Below are positions 41,807 to 50,580 of a stretch of 64,000 bases of DNA, one piece after another; the first letter of the stretch is position 1, and each line of letters begins with the position of its first letter. The stretch lies in the NCBI RefSeq assembly GCF_014805525.1, contig NZ_JACFSZ010000005.1:62001-126000 (forward strand), read 5' to 3'. A program made the translations under genes and the position numbers. Source of the stretch: Rhabdothermincola sediminis (GTDB lineage Bacteria > Actinomycetota > Acidimicrobiia > Acidimicrobiales > Acidimicrobilacustridaceae). The notes under the pieces are model-generated. The model was not told where the DNA came from. It searched no databases and saw nothing but the letters and a program-made list of their open reading frames with translations.

Positions 41807-42706
41807 CTGTACGAACAGGTCAAGCAGAACAAGCGCCGGTCCGCGGCGCTGATCCTGATCTTCGTGCTCCTGCTCACCGCGGTGGGGGCGGTGTTCATGT
41901 GGTTGTTCCAGTTCGGCTGGGCCGGCATCGCCATCGCGCTCGGGGTGGCGATCGCCATGGCGGTGGGCTCCTACTGGAACTCGGACAAGGTGGCGCTCGC
42001 GGTCACCCGTGCCCGGCCCGCGGATCCCGAGACGTACGCGCGCCTGCACAACCTCGTCGAAGGTCTCTGCATCGCCACAGGCCTGCCCAAGCCGCGCTTG
42101 TACGTGATCGACGATCCTGCGCCGAACGCCTTCGCGACCGGGCGCGACCCCAAGCACGCCGCGATCGCGGTCACTTCGGGTCTGCTCGAGAAGATGAACC
42201 GCATCGAGCTCGAGGGGGTCCTGGCTCACGAGCTGAGCCACATCAAGAACTACGACATCCTCGTCTCAACCCTCGCGGTCATCATGGTGGGCGCCATCGC
42301 GTTGATCTCGGACCTGGGCATCCGCTTCTTCGTGTTCGGGGGACGCCGCAACGACCATCAGGGCAGTGCGGGAGGCCTGATCGCGCTGATCTCACTGGTG
42401 TTCATCGCTCTGGCGCCACTCGCTGCCACACTCATGCAGTTCGCGGTGAGCCGCCGGCGCGAGTCGCTCGCCGACATGTCCGCGGTCGAGATCACCCGCT
42501 ATCCACCGGGGCTGATCGCGGCGCTCGAGAAGCTCCGTGACGACCACACGGTGGTGCGGGAGAACAACCGGGCCACCGCCCATCTCTGGATCGAGGAACC
42601 GATGCCGCAGTACGAGGGCGAGAACCGGCGCAAGCACCGGTGGTCTCACCTGTTCGACACCCATCCTCCCATCGAGGAGCGGATCGCCGCGCTGCGGGAG
42701 CTGTGA
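41807..42706 (+). CDS. htpX: Zinc metalloprotease HtpX-like (M48)
   Basis: A membrane protease of about 299 residues with N-terminal helices (ALILIFVLLLTAVGAVFMWL and AGIAIALGVAIAMAVGSYW), zinc motif HELSH (141-145) and downstream ESLADMSAVE carrying the third ligand Glu. It degrades misfolded membrane proteins. The start is odd: no ATG, GTG or TTG lies between the lemA stop and the first helix. The conserved N-terminus (YEQVKQNKRRS) is open from CTG at 41807, nine bases after a GGGGG run, so CTG initiation is proposed. The first standard start, GTG 41864, would cut into the first helix. Confidence 0.85.
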   Translation: MYEQVKQNKRRSAALILIFVLLLTAVGAVFMWLFQFGWAGIAIALGVAIAMAVGSYWNSDKVALAVTRARPADPETYARLHNLVEGLCIATGLPKPRLYVIDDPAPNAFATGRDPKHAAIAVTSGLLEKMNRIELEGVLAHELSHIKNYDILVSTLAVIMVGAIALISDLGIRFFVFGGRRNDHQGSAGGLIALISLVFIALAPLAATLMQFAVSRRRESLADMSAVEITRYPPGLIAALEKLRDDHTVVRENNRATAHLWIEEPMPQYEGENRRKHRWSHLFDTHPPIEERIAALREL

Positions 42707-43785
42707 GCGCGACCTCAGGTCGCCGCCGGGCCGTGCTCGCCGGCGGTGGGAGCCTGGCCGGTGGGCTCCTGGCGGCGGCGGTCTTCCTGCTTGCCGCCCG
42801 TGGCGGCGAACAGGTCGAGCAGGCCGGCCCGGGGGCACCGGTGGCCGAGACCACCACCACCGTGCCGGCACCAGCGCCGCTGGCCCCGCTGACGGGGCTC
42901 CCAGCCGACCCAGCTGCCCTCGAGCGGGTGGCGCTGGTGGTCAAGATCGACAACGCGGAGGGGCTGGCCCGCCCGCAGGCCGGTATCAACCAAGCCGATG
43001 TGGTGATCGAGGAGAAGGTCGAGGGCAACATCTCGCGCTTCGTCGCCGTCTTCCACTCCACCGACGCGCCGCTGGTGGGTCCGGTCCGCTCGGCCCGCAC
43101 CACCGACCTTTCACTGATCGACGCGCTCGATCGCCCGCTCTTCGCCTATTCGGGAGCCAACCGGATCTTCCTGGAATTGGTACGAGCGGCCCCCTTAGTC
43201 GATGTCGGCTTCGATGCGGCGCCGTCCGACTACGAACGGCTCCCCGGCCGCAAGGCACCGAACAACCTGTTCACTTCCACGCCCGCGCTGTGGGCCCGGG
43301 CACCCGCCGGCGGCTCACCGCCCGCCCCGTTCGCGTCGTTCGCCGCGCCGGGCTCGCGAGCCGTGCCGCCGGCCGGGGCCCTCCCGGCCGCCACCGGGGG
43401 GTTCTCGTTCGGGGCCACCGGGACCAGGATCGAGTACCGCTGGGACCCGAGCCGGCGGGGCTGGCTCCGCTGGCAGAACGGGACGGAGCACGTCGACACC
43501 GACGGCTCCCAGGTCGCGCCGGCGAACGTGATCGTCCAGTTCGTGCGCTACGTGGACTCGGGGGCACGCGACTCGGCGGGCAACCCCGTGCCGGAGGCCG
43601 AGACGACGGGGGAGGGGGACGCGCTGGTGTTCACCGAGGGAGCGGTGATCGCCGGGACGTGGTCCCGACCCGATCCCACCCGGATGGCGGCGTACCAGGA
43701 TGCCGCCGGCCAGCCCGTGACGCTGACCGCCGGCCGCACGTGGGTGGCGCTGGTGCCGGTGGGCACGAACGTCGACGTCGGCTGA
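42703..43785 (+). CDS. DUF3048 domain-containing exported protein (first of two)
   Basis: A 360-residue protein with an N-terminal membrane segment (residues 9-27, RRAVLAGGGSLAGGLLAAAVF) and a Thr/Pro linker, then the DUF3048 (YerB-like) domain. Conserved pieces include LTGLPAD, VVKIDNAEGLARPQAGINQADVV (shown in part as KIDNAEGLARPQAGINQADV), GPVRSARTTDL and the C-terminal PANVIVQFV and ALVFTEGAVIAGTW. The GTG start overlaps the htpX stop (GTGA). Bacillus YerB is a lipoprotein of unclear function; a wall or envelope role is likely from location only. Confidence 0.85.
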   Translation: MSATSGRRRAVLAGGGSLAGGLLAAAVFLLAARGGEQVEQAGPGAPVAETTTTVPAPAPLAPLTGLPADPAALERVALVVKIDNAEGLARPQAGINQADVVIEEKVEGNISRFVAVFHSTDAPLVGPVRSARTTDLSLIDALDRPLFAYSGANRIFLELVRAAPLVDVGFDAAPSDYERLPGRKAPNNLFTSTPALWARAPAGGSPPAPFASFAAPGSRAVPPAGALPAATGGFSFGATGTRIEYRWDPSRRGWLRWQNGTEHVDTDGSQVAPANVIVQFVRYVDSGARDSAGNPVPEAETTGEGDALVFTEGAVIAGTWSRPDPTRMAAYQDAAGQPVTLTAGRTWVALVPVGTNVDVG

Positions 43786-43813
43786 GCCGGTTGGGGCTGG
43801 GCCCTTTGGCTCA
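43783..43813 (+). terminator. Possible terminator after the first DUF3048 gene
   Basis: TGAGCC (overlapping the stop codon) pairs with GGCTCA, followed by TTTCTC. A second short hairpin (43853-43869, 7-bp stem) lies further on. The rest of the 249-base gap holds the promoter of the next gene and nothing else I can identify. Confidence 0.45.
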
Positions 43814-43973
43814 TTTCTCGCGATCGGTGCTGTCGATGGCACCACACGTGGCGCGCGGCTCCGCCGCGCAGGGCGCTATACGGGCCAGAGTCGTTGACCG
43901 ACCGTGCGGTTCGGCACCGAGTGCGTTCGACCGACCCGTCTGAGGGATCCACCACCGCGACTCGCGAGCTTCC

Positions 43974-43979
43974 TACAGT
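43974..43979 (+). promoter_or_regulatory. Possible -10 box (TACAGT) of the second DUF3048 gene
   Basis: TACAGT lies 55 bases before the chosen GTG, which has a GGAGGT ribosome-binding site. Confidence 0.4.
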
Positions 43980-44034
43980 GCAGGCCCGGGTGGAGACCTG
44001 GGTCCCGGCCCGCCGGGTCATGACGGAGGTTCAC

Positions 44035-45162
44035 GTGCGTCGACGCTCTCGGCTTCTCGCCCCGCTCCCGGGCGCTGCTCTGATCGCCTCGCTCGCCCTG
44101 CTCAGCACCTCGTGTGGCGATGGCACCAAGCCGGTGGAGGCTGCTGCTCCCCCCTCGTCGGCTGCGCCGGCCACCAACAGCCCGACCACCTCGACAGCTC
44201 CGGCCCCGACCTACCCGCTCACGGGCCTGCCGATCGACGATCCGGCCGCGGCGGGCCGGCCGGTGGTGGTGGTGAAGATGGACAACAGCCCCGATGCCCG
44301 CCCGCAGGACGGCATCAACGAGGCCGACGTGGTCTACGAGCTGCTCGTCGAAGGGATCACCCGCTACGCGCTCGTGTACCACTCGCAGCTTCCCGACCGG
44401 GTCGGGCCGGTCCGCTCCGGTCGGAGCTCCGACCCACCGCTGCTGGCCAACCTGAACCGGCCGTTGATCGCCTGGTCAGGTGGGAACCCCGGGGTGACGG
44501 CCGAGATCCTCGGGGCGGCGCACAACGGGTTCCTCGTCGACGCCGGCTACAACGCGTTCCCCGGCGACTACTGGCGCGACGGCGCTCGCCGGGCGCCGCA
44601 CAACCTCTACACGGCCCTCGGCCCGCTCCGCGACCACGCAGCGCCGGAGGGAGCCACGGCGCCGCCCCCCCTTTTCGAGTACGCGACGCCCGGTGAGGTC
44701 TCGACCCAGGGGGTCGAGGCGGCAGGGGCGGTGATCGACTTCGGCCTGAGCGTGCGGGCGGAGTACGTGTGGGACGCGGAGCGCAGCGGCTGGGACCGCT
44801 TCCAGATCGACGAGCGCCACCCCCGGCCCGAGAGCGCCACCGTGGACGGCGCTGGCGTCCAGGTGTCGCCCCCCAACGTCGTCATCCTGTTCCTCGACTA
44901 CGGGACCAGCCCGGCGGACGCTCGCTCGCCGATGGCGGTGAGCACCGGGAGCGGGCAGGCCTTGGTACTCACCCGCGGGAGGGTGATCAGCGGGACCTGG
45001 GAGCGGCCCACACCGCTGGACCGCTGGACGCTGCGAGATGACGCGGGCAATCCCATCAAGCTTGCCCCCGGGCGCACCTGGGTGGCACTCCCGCGTACCG
45101 GCGCCCCGGTGCTCCCGCTCGACGCGTCGACCGCCGCCGAGCTGCTCATGTATCGCCGCTGA
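44035..45162 (+). CDS. DUF3048 domain-containing lipoprotein (second of two)
   Basis: A 375-residue paralogue of the preceding protein, made as a lipoprotein: basic start, hydrophobic segment (9-22) and lipobox LSTSC, then an Ala/Ser/Thr/Pro linker. The DUF3048 domain shows LTGLPIDD, VVKMDNSPDARPQDGINEAD, GPVRSGRSSDP and ALVLTRGRVISGTW. GTG 44035 is preferred because GGAGGT lies four bases upstream and the signal begins there; ATG 44020 is the alternative. The pair probably acts at the cell surface; chemistry unknown. Confidence 0.86.
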   Translation: MRRRSRLLAPLPGAALIASLALLSTSCGDGTKPVEAAAPPSSAAPATNSPTTSTAPAPTYPLTGLPIDDPAAAGRPVVVVKMDNSPDARPQDGINEADVVYELLVEGITRYALVYHSQLPDRVGPVRSGRSSDPPLLANLNRPLIAWSGGNPGVTAEILGAAHNGFLVDAGYNAFPGDYWRDGARRAPHNLYTALGPLRDHAAPEGATAPPPLFEYATPGEVSTQGVEAAGAVIDFGLSVRAEYVWDAERSGWDRFQIDERHPRPESATVDGAGVQVSPPNVVILFLDYGTSPADARSPMAVSTGSGQALVLTRGRVISGTWERPTPLDRWTLRDDAGNPIKLAPGRTWVALPRTGAPVLPLDASTAAELLMYRR

Positions 45163-45208
45163 CCTGGTGCGACCGGCAATCACTGCCGGGAGCCGTGCCC
45201 GTCGGCCG

Positions 45209-45214
45209 TAGACT
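45209..45214 (+). promoter_or_regulatory. -10 box (TAGACT) of pdxS
   Basis: TAGACT ends six bases before the pdxS ATG, implying a leaderless transcript. Confidence 0.55.
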
Positions 45215-45220
45215 GGCGGC

Positions 45221-46129
45221 ATGGCAGACCACACCACCGACCCGGCCTCCGGGCGCGAGACCGGCACCATGCTGGTCAAGCGAGGCTTGGCCGAGATGCT
45301 CAAGGGCGGCGTCATCATGGACGTCGTCGATCCCGACCAGGCGAGGATCGCCGAGGACGCGGGCGCGGTGGCGGTCATGGCCCTCGAGCGGGTACCGGCC
45401 GACATCAGGCGAGACGGCGGGGTGGCGCGCATGAGCGACCCCGAGATGATCGAGGGCATCAAGGCCGCCGTGACCATCCCGGTCATGGCCAAGGCCCGGA
45501 TCGGCCACTTCGTGGAGGCCCAGATCCTGCAGGCGCTCGGGGTCGACTACGTCGACGAGAGCGAGGTCCTCACGCCTGCCGACGAGGCGCACCACATCGA
45601 CAAGTGGGCCTTCACCGTGCCCTTCGTGTGTGGGGCCACCAACCTGGGCGAGGCGCTCCGGCGCATCGGTGAGGGTGCAGCCATGATCCGTTCGAAGGGA
45701 GAGGCAGGCACGGGCAACATCGTCGAGGCCGTCCGACACCTGCGCTCGATCCTCGGCGACATCCGGCGCCTGACGCAGGCCGATGCCGCCGAGGTCTTCG
45801 ACTGGGCGAAGCGGCTGCAGGCTCCCTTGCCTCTCGTGCAGGAGGTGGCGGGGACGGGCCGCCTACCCGTCCCGCTGTTCTGCGCGGGGGGCATCGCCAC
45901 CCCTGCCGACGCCGCGCTGGTCATGCAGCTCGGCGCCGAGGCGGTCTTCGTCGGCTCGGGGATCTTCAAGTCGAGCGAGCCCGCTCGCCGGGCCCGGGCC
46001 ATCGTGGAGGCCACGACGAACTACCGCGACCCCGAGATCCTGGCGAAGGTGAGCCGCGGTCTGGGTGAGGCCATGCCGGGCCTCGAGATCGGCGGCCTCG
46101 ACACGAAGCTGGCTGAGCGGGGCTGGTGA
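45221..46129 (+). CDS. pdxS: Pyridoxal 5'-phosphate synthase lyase subunit PdxS
   Basis: A 302-residue TIM-barrel synthase that builds pyridoxal phosphate from ribose 5-phosphate, glyceraldehyde 3-phosphate and ammonia. Lys91 ([10 protein letters not shown]) is the Schiff-base lysine for the pentose and Asp34 (VIMDVV) the conserved acid; the second lysine lies in [12 protein letters not shown]. It works as a dodecamer with PdxT, whose gene follows after a short gap. Both genes are the DXP-independent vitamin B6 route. Confidence 0.97.
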   Translation: MADHTTDPASGRETGTMLVKRGLAEMLKGGVIMDVVDPDQARIAEDAGAVAVMALERVPADIRRDGGVARMSDPEMIEGIKAAVTIPVMAKARIGHFVEAQILQALGVDYVDESEVLTPADEAHHIDKWAFTVPFVCGATNLGEALRRIGEGAAMIRSKGEAGTGNIVEAVRHLRSILGDIRRLTQADAAEVFDWAKRLQAPLPLVQEVAGTGRLPVPLFCAGGIATPADAALVMQLGAEAVFVGSGIFKSSEPARRARAIVEATTNYRDPEILAKVSRGLGEAMPGLEIGGLDTKLAERGW

Positions 46130-46172
46130 TCTCGCCACGAGCGTGGCTCGTGACTCCGGCGGTGCCGTGGCG

Positions 46173-46769
46173 GTGAAGGTCGGTGTGCTCGCGTTGCAGG
46201 GTGCCTTCGCCCTGCACACCCGCGCGCTCGAGCGACTCGGTGTCGCGGCCATCGAGGTCCGCACGCAGGAGGATCTCGTTGGGGTCGACGCACTGGTCAT
46301 CCCGGGAGGGGAGTCCACCGCGATCTCCAAGCTCCTGGAGGCCAACCACCTGTTCGACGCGATCGCGTCGCGGCTTGCGGGTGGGATGCCGGCTCTGGGA
46401 ACCTGCGCCGGCATGATCCTCCTGGCCAACGACGTGCTCGACGGTCGGGCAGACCAGCGGTCGTTCGGGGCGCTCGACATCGCGGTCAGGCGCAACGCGT
46501 TCGGCCGCCAGGTCGACTCCTTCGAAGCCGAGGTGCACGTCGCCGCCATCGGTGACCAGCCCTTCCACGGGGTCTTCATCCGAGCTCCATACGTCGAGTG
46601 GTCGGGTCCGGGGGTCGAGGTGCTCGGCGTCATCGACGGTCGGCCGGTGGTGTGCCGGCAGGGTCCCGTGCTCGCCACCGCGTTCCACCCCGAGCTCTCG
46701 GACGATCTGCGCATCCACGAGCTGTTCCTGTCCGGATCGCACGCCGTGACGGACACACCGGAGAGGTAG
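46173..46769 (+). CDS. pdxT: Pyridoxal 5'-phosphate synthase glutaminase subunit PdxT
   Basis: A 198-residue class I glutamine amidotransferase. The nucleophile is Cys78 in GTCAGMILLA, with His and Glu of the triad in AFHPELS near the end, and PGGEST (44-49) forming the oxyanion-side loop. It hydrolyses glutamine and channels ammonia to PdxS. The start is taken at GTG giving MKVGVLALQGAF, as in homologues; in-frame GTGs at 46143 and 46167 are possible. The yebC gene follows six bases later. Confidence 0.94.
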   Translation: MKVGVLALQGAFALHTRALERLGVAAIEVRTQEDLVGVDALVIPGGESTAISKLLEANHLFDAIASRLAGGMPALGTCAGMILLANDVLDGRADQRSFGALDIAVRRNAFGRQVDSFEAEVHVAAIGDQPFHGVFIRAPYVEWSGPGVEVLGVIDGRPVVCRQGPVLATAFHPELSDDLRIHELFLSGSHAVTDTPER

Positions 46770-46775
46770 AGGCGA

Positions 46776-47531
46776 ATGTCGGGTCATTCCAAGTGGGCCA
46801 CGATCAAGCACAAGAAGGGCGCGCAGGACAAGGCGCGCGGGAAGCTTTTCGCCAAGTTGATCCGGCAGGTCGAGGTGGCAGCACGCGAGGGGGGTGGCGA
46901 CCCCGATGCCAACCCGACGCTGCGCACCATGTACCAGAAGGCCCGTGACAACTCCGTCCCCCTCGACACCATCGAGCGGGCCATCAAGCGCGGCACCGGT
47001 GAGCTCGAAGGCGTCACCTACGAGTCGATCACCTACGAGGGCTACGCGCCCAATGGCGTGGCCGTGCTCATCGACGTGCTCACCGACAACCGCAACCGGA
47101 CCGGGTCGGAGATCCGATCGCTGCTCAAGAAGAACGGTGGCTCCATCGCGGAGCCGGGTTCGGTGGCATGGCAGTTCGAACGCAAGGGCGTGGTGATCGT
47201 GCCGAAGTCCGTGGAGGAGGACGACATCATGCTCGCCGCGCTCGACGCCGGCATCGAGGACCTCACCGACGAGGGAGACACCTGGCGGGTCACCTGCGCA
47301 CCGGGCGATCTCCCCGCGGTGCGCGCCGCGCTCGAAGCCGAGGGGATCGCGTTCGAGTCGGCGGACACCACGATGCTGCCGACCACCACCGTCCCGATCG
47401 AGACCACCGAAGCGGCCAAGGCGGTGTTGCGGGTCATGGACGCGCTCGAGGACAACGACGACGTGCAGGACGTCTACGCGAACTTCGACATCCCTGACGA
47501 GATCCTCTCCGGGATGTCGGTGGAAGCCTGA
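46776..47531 (+). CDS. yebC: YebC/PmpR family transcriptional or translational regulator
   Basis: A 251-residue three-domain protein with the highly conserved start SGHSKWATIKHKKGAQDKAR, followed by LIRQVEVAAREGGGDP and RNRTGSEIRSLLKKNGG. YebC proteins bind DNA near regulated genes, and recent work on the family links them to translation of proline-rich stretches. Its position between pdxT and ruvCAB is the usual actinobacterial and wider bacterial neighbourhood. AGAGGCGA before the ATG is a weak ribosome-binding site. Confidence 0.95.
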   Translation: MSGHSKWATIKHKKGAQDKARGKLFAKLIRQVEVAAREGGGDPDANPTLRTMYQKARDNSVPLDTIERAIKRGTGELEGVTYESITYEGYAPNGVAVLIDVLTDNRNRTGSEIRSLLKKNGGSIAEPGSVAWQFERKGVVIVPKSVEEDDIMLAALDAGIEDLTDEGDTWRVTCAPGDLPAVRAALEAEGIAFESADTTMLPTTTVPIETTEAAKAVLRVMDALEDNDDVQDVYANFDIPDEILSGMSVEA

Positions 47532-47533
47532 CC

Positions 47534-48010
47534 GTGCCCCTGGGCATCGGCGAGCCCGCACCGGACTTCACGCTGCCCGGCACCGACGGCACGGCCGCGG
47601 GGAGGCGGTCGTACTCGCTCTCGGAGCTCCACGGTCAGCCCGTGGTGCTGGTGTTCTACCCGGCTGACCGCTCGCCGGTGTGCACCGTCCAGCTCGCGAC
47701 GTACAGCGCGGACATCGGCCGGTTCGCCACCCTGGGCGCCGCGGTGCTGGCGATCAGCCCCCAGTCGGTCGACGAGCACGAGGCCTTCGCTGCGGCGGAA
47801 GGGGGGTTCGCGTTCCCGCTCCTGTCCGACGAGGACAAGGCGGTCGGCCGTGCCTACGGGATCCTCGGCCCGCTCGGCTTCTACCGCCGCTCCGTGTTCG
47901 TGATCGACGGCGACGGCGTGGTCCGTTGGGCGCACCGGTCGCCCTCGGGCCTGACGTTCCGCTCGGTCGACGAGCTGGTCGACGTCCTGGGCTCCCTCCC
48001 CGCCACCTGA
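47534..48010 (+). CDS. Peroxiredoxin (BCP/AhpC-TSA family, 1-Cys)
   Basis: A 158-residue thioredoxin-fold peroxidase. The peroxidatic cysteine is Cys50 in YPADRSPVC, within the PxxxS/TxxC pattern. It is the only cysteine in the protein, so no resolving cysteine is available and reduction must use an external thiol. It removes hydrogen peroxide or organic peroxides in the cytoplasm. GTG start two bases after the yebC stop, so probably in the same operon as pdxST-yebC. Confidence 0.9.
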   Translation: MPLGIGEPAPDFTLPGTDGTAAGRRSYSLSELHGQPVVLVFYPADRSPVCTVQLATYSADIGRFATLGAAVLAISPQSVDEHEAFAAAEGGFAFPLLSDEDKAVGRAYGILGPLGFYRRSVFVIDGDGVVRWAHRSPSGLTFRSVDELVDVLGSLPAT

Positions 48011-48094
48011 CCCGAGCCCGGGGTCGCGGCCTGCTCCCCGCGCTCCGGAAGGTCTCGGTGGTCGGCCGCTCCGCCGGCGGGCCGAATCGGGGCC

Positions 48095-48925
48095 CTACTG
48101 CTCGTTCGCCACGCCGAGCAGGCGGGCTCGGGTGAGCGATCGGAAGCCGGTGGCGAGGCTGGTCAGGGCGATGGCCCAGGCGATGACCCCGATGGTCAGC
48201 GAAAGCACCGGTGTCCCGGAGCCCAGCAGCGCACCGGTGGACTGCCCGTAGGCGATGAGGATGAGCGGCAGGGTCACCAGCCCGGATGCCTGCTGTGCCG
48301 CGGCAGTGCTCTTGACCCGTGCGGACAGTCGCAGCACCAGCGAGAGCGCCAAGGCGAGGAACGGGGGCAGCACCCAGATGATCAGCAGCCACCACGACGG
48401 GGTCGGGAAGAACCAGCCGCCGACGTCCGGGCCCACGATGGTGTTCACCAGCAGCGAGTAGACCCCGAAGCCCACGACGGTGGTCACGTAGCCGGGTATC
48501 AGGCTGGCGAGGAGCTTGCCGAGGTAGATCTCGCGGACGTCCGCCGGGGAGTGGGCCAGGAACTCCCCGGTGCCGCGCTCGCGCTCGCCCACGATCGTGG
48601 AGGCGCCCACCGCGGTGGAGATGGTGAGGGGTACCACCACCGCTATGGGGGCGAACAGGTACACCGCCAGCACGTAGGACACCTGGGTCTGTGCCGGTGC
48701 TTGCGGCACCGCGTCCTGCGCGGACTTCGGGAGCATCTCGAGCGCCTGGGACACCTGCTGGACGGCGTCGACGTTCCCGAGGTTGTTGATGATCGAGAGC
48801 ATCAACGCCGGCACGCCGACGAAGAAGAACCCGCCGAGCAGCACCATCGGGATCCAGAAGTCCTTCGACTGGACGAGCTGCTTCAGGTCCGTGCGCATGA
48901 CCGTGAACATCCGCTGGGTGTTCAC
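48095..48925 (-). CDS. ABC-2 type transporter permease
   Basis: A 276-residue membrane protein with six helices and a long extracellular loop between the first two (residues 45-85), the NatB/ABC-2 layout. STIVGERERGTGEFLAHSP is the conserved cytoplasmic segment that contacts the ATPase. It forms an exporter with the ATPase encoded before it (GTGA overlap). NatAB-type systems extrude sodium or export drugs or peptides; the substrate here is unknown. Transcribed against the flanking housekeeping genes. Confidence 0.88.
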   Translation of the reverse strand: MNTQRMFTVMRTDLKQLVQSKDFWIPMVLLGGFFFVGVPALMLSIINNLGNVDAVQQVSQALEMLPKSAQDAVPQAPAQTQVSYVLAVYLFAPIAVVVPLTISTAVGASTIVGERERGTGEFLAHSPADVREIYLGKLLASLIPGYVTTVVGFGVYSLLVNTIVGPDVGGWFFPTPSWWLLIIWVLPPFLALALSLVLRLSARVKSTAAAQQASGLVTLPLILIAYGQSTGALLGSGTPVLSLTIGVIAWAIALTSLATGFRSLTRARLLGVANEQ

Positions 48926-49935
48926 GGCTGGACTCCCACGGCCTGTGCCCGGCGTTCGGCTCGTACCGCGAAGTAGAGGTCCTCGAGGGTGGGCTGGTGC
49001 GGCTCGACCCGGGTGAGCCGCACCCCTTCCGCCGCCAGCCGGGAGATCAGGTCAGGCACCCGTCGGAGATCGTCGAGCTGCAGCTCGACCCGTGGGCCTC
49101 TCGCGGTCTCGACGTGCTGGAGGGAGAGGACTCCCTCCCAGTTGCGGGCCCGGTCGAGCATCGAGGGATCCTCCGCGTCGAGGTGGACGGTGTCGTGGGG
49201 CCAGTAGCGGCGGGTCAGCTCCTCCTGGGTCCCGGTGAGCAGATCGCTGCCGTTCTCGAGGACCACGATCTGGTCGGCGAGGCCCTCCGCCTCGATCAGC
49301 AGGTGGGTGCACATGATCACCGTGCGCCCGTCGGAGGTCATCTCCCGGATGAGCTCGAGCACCGCGTGGGAGGACTCCGGATCCAGCCCCGACGTCGGTT
49401 CGTCGAAGAGCAGCAGCTCGGGATCGTGCAGCACCGAGCGGGCCAATGCCAGGCGGGTCTTCATCCCCGTCGAGTAGCCGCCCACCTGTTGGTCGAGCGC
49501 CTCGAGGATCCCGAACCGTGCCGCCGCCTCCCGGATGGGGCCGACCGCGTTGCGGCCGAGGCCGTAGAGCTCCGCCGCGTACTGGAGGTTGTCCCATCCC
49601 GACAGGCGGTCGTAGAGGGCGGGTTTCGCCGACACCACCCCGCATCGCCGGCGCACCTCCTCACCGAGGACGTTCGGGTCCGCCCCGAAGGTGCGCACGT
49701 AGCCCCGGTCGGCGTTCAGCGCGCCGGTGACGATGCGGATGGCGGTGGTCTTGCCGGCACCGTTCGGACCCAGCAGCACCGTGATGCGGCCGCGGGGGAC
49801 GAGGAGGTTGAGATCGGACAGCGCGGGGACCCGTCCGAACCGGCGGGTCACGTTGCGCACCTCGACGACCAGGTCCGGGTCCAGGACGGAGGCGCCGATC
49901 CCCGGCGAGGGCGCGGGTTCGGTCGTGGTGGTCAC
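48922..49935 (-). CDS. ABC transporter ATP-binding protein (NatA/CcmA-like)
   Basis: A 337-residue ABC ATPase with Walker A GPNGAGKTT, signature YSTGMKTRLALARSV, Walker B LLLFDEPTSGLDPES and H-loop CTHLLIEAE. The C-terminal 110 residues after VVLENGSDLL form the extra domain common in ABC-2 exporters. GTG start; no convincing promoter was seen in the 138-base gap before ruvC, though it must hold divergent start signals. Pairs with the overlapping permease. Confidence 0.9.
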   Translation of the reverse strand: MTTTTEPAPSPGIGASVLDPDLVVEVRNVTRRFGRVPALSDLNLLVPRGRITVLLGPNGAGKTTAIRIVTGALNADRGYVRTFGADPNVLGEEVRRRCGVVSAKPALYDRLSGWDNLQYAAELYGLGRNAVGPIREAAARFGILEALDQQVGGYSTGMKTRLALARSVLHDPELLLFDEPTSGLDPESSHAVLELIREMTSDGRTVIMCTHLLIEAEGLADQIVVLENGSDLLTGTQEELTRRYWPHDTVHLDAEDPSMLDRARNWEGVLSLQHVETARGPRVELQLDDLRRVPDLISRLAAEGVRLTRVEPHQPTLEDLYFAVRAERRAQAVGVQP

Positions 49936-50060
49936 AAGGATTCATCGGCAGCAGCCTCAGCTCCTGTAGCACCCAGCGGGCGCGAGCCCTCCGGCTGGCG
50001 GGGTGTGCTGGCAGCGGAGGCTCTGGCGGGACGGTCCACCCATGGGCGGTCCCCGGCCGC

Positions 50061-50066
50061 TAGCGT
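50061..50066 (+). promoter_or_regulatory. -10 box (TAGCGT) of ruvCAB
   Basis: TAGCGT ends seven bases before the ruvC GTG. Confidence 0.5.
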
Positions 50067-50073
50067 CGTACAG

Positions 50074-50580
50074 GTGTTCGTCCTCGGCATCGACCCCGGT
50101 GTGTCCCGGTGCGGCTACGCGGTCATCGAGGAAGGCGGGAGAGGTGGTGGCCGCGCCGTGGCAATCGGGGTACTCACCACGCCGGCGAGTTCGCCGATCC
50201 ATCACCGACTGGCGGAGCTCCAGCGGGAGCTCCGGGCCCTGCTGGCGGAGTTCCGGCCGGCGGCGGTCGCCGTGGAGCGGGTCCTGTTCTCCATCAACGT
50301 CCGCACGGCGATGGCCGTCGGACAGGCGAGCGGACTGGCCATGGCCGAGGCCGCGGCCGCGGGCTGTGAGGTGGCGCAGTACTCGCCCAACGAGGTCAAG
50401 CAAGCCGTCGCGGGCTATGGCGGCGCGACCAAGGCACAGGTGCAGCGCATGGTGCAGACCCTCCTCGATCTGCCCGCCGTCCCGCACCCACCGGATGCTG
50501 CCGACGCCGCGGCGGTGGCGCTGTGCCACCTCGCGATGGCGCCACTGCACGCGGCCACAGCCAGGGGGGTCAGGCCGTGA
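50074..50580 (+). CDS. ruvC: Crossover junction endodeoxyribonuclease RuvC
   Basis: A 168-residue Holliday junction resolvase. The four catalytic acids are in place: Asp7 (LGIDPG), Glu68 (AVERV), Asp141 and Asp144 (PPDAADAAA). It cuts four-way junctions as a dimer after RuvAB branch migration. GTG start with a -10 box seven bases upstream; its stop overlaps ruvA (GTGA). The order ruvC-ruvA-ruvB is the standard actinobacterial one. Confidence 0.97.
   Translation: MFVLGIDPGVSRCGYAVIEEGGRGGGRAVAIGVLTTPASSPIHHRLAELQRELRALLAEFRPAAVAVERVLFSINVRTAMAVGQASGLAMAEAAAAGCEVAQYSPNEVKQAVAGYGGATKAQVQRMVQTLLDLPAVPHPPDAADAAAVALCHLAMAPLHAATARGVRP

Noticed and set aside
39707-42241. An 844-residue minus-strand open frame
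   Set aside because: Antisense to the PatA-like, pimA, lemA and htpX genes, without any recognisable domain.
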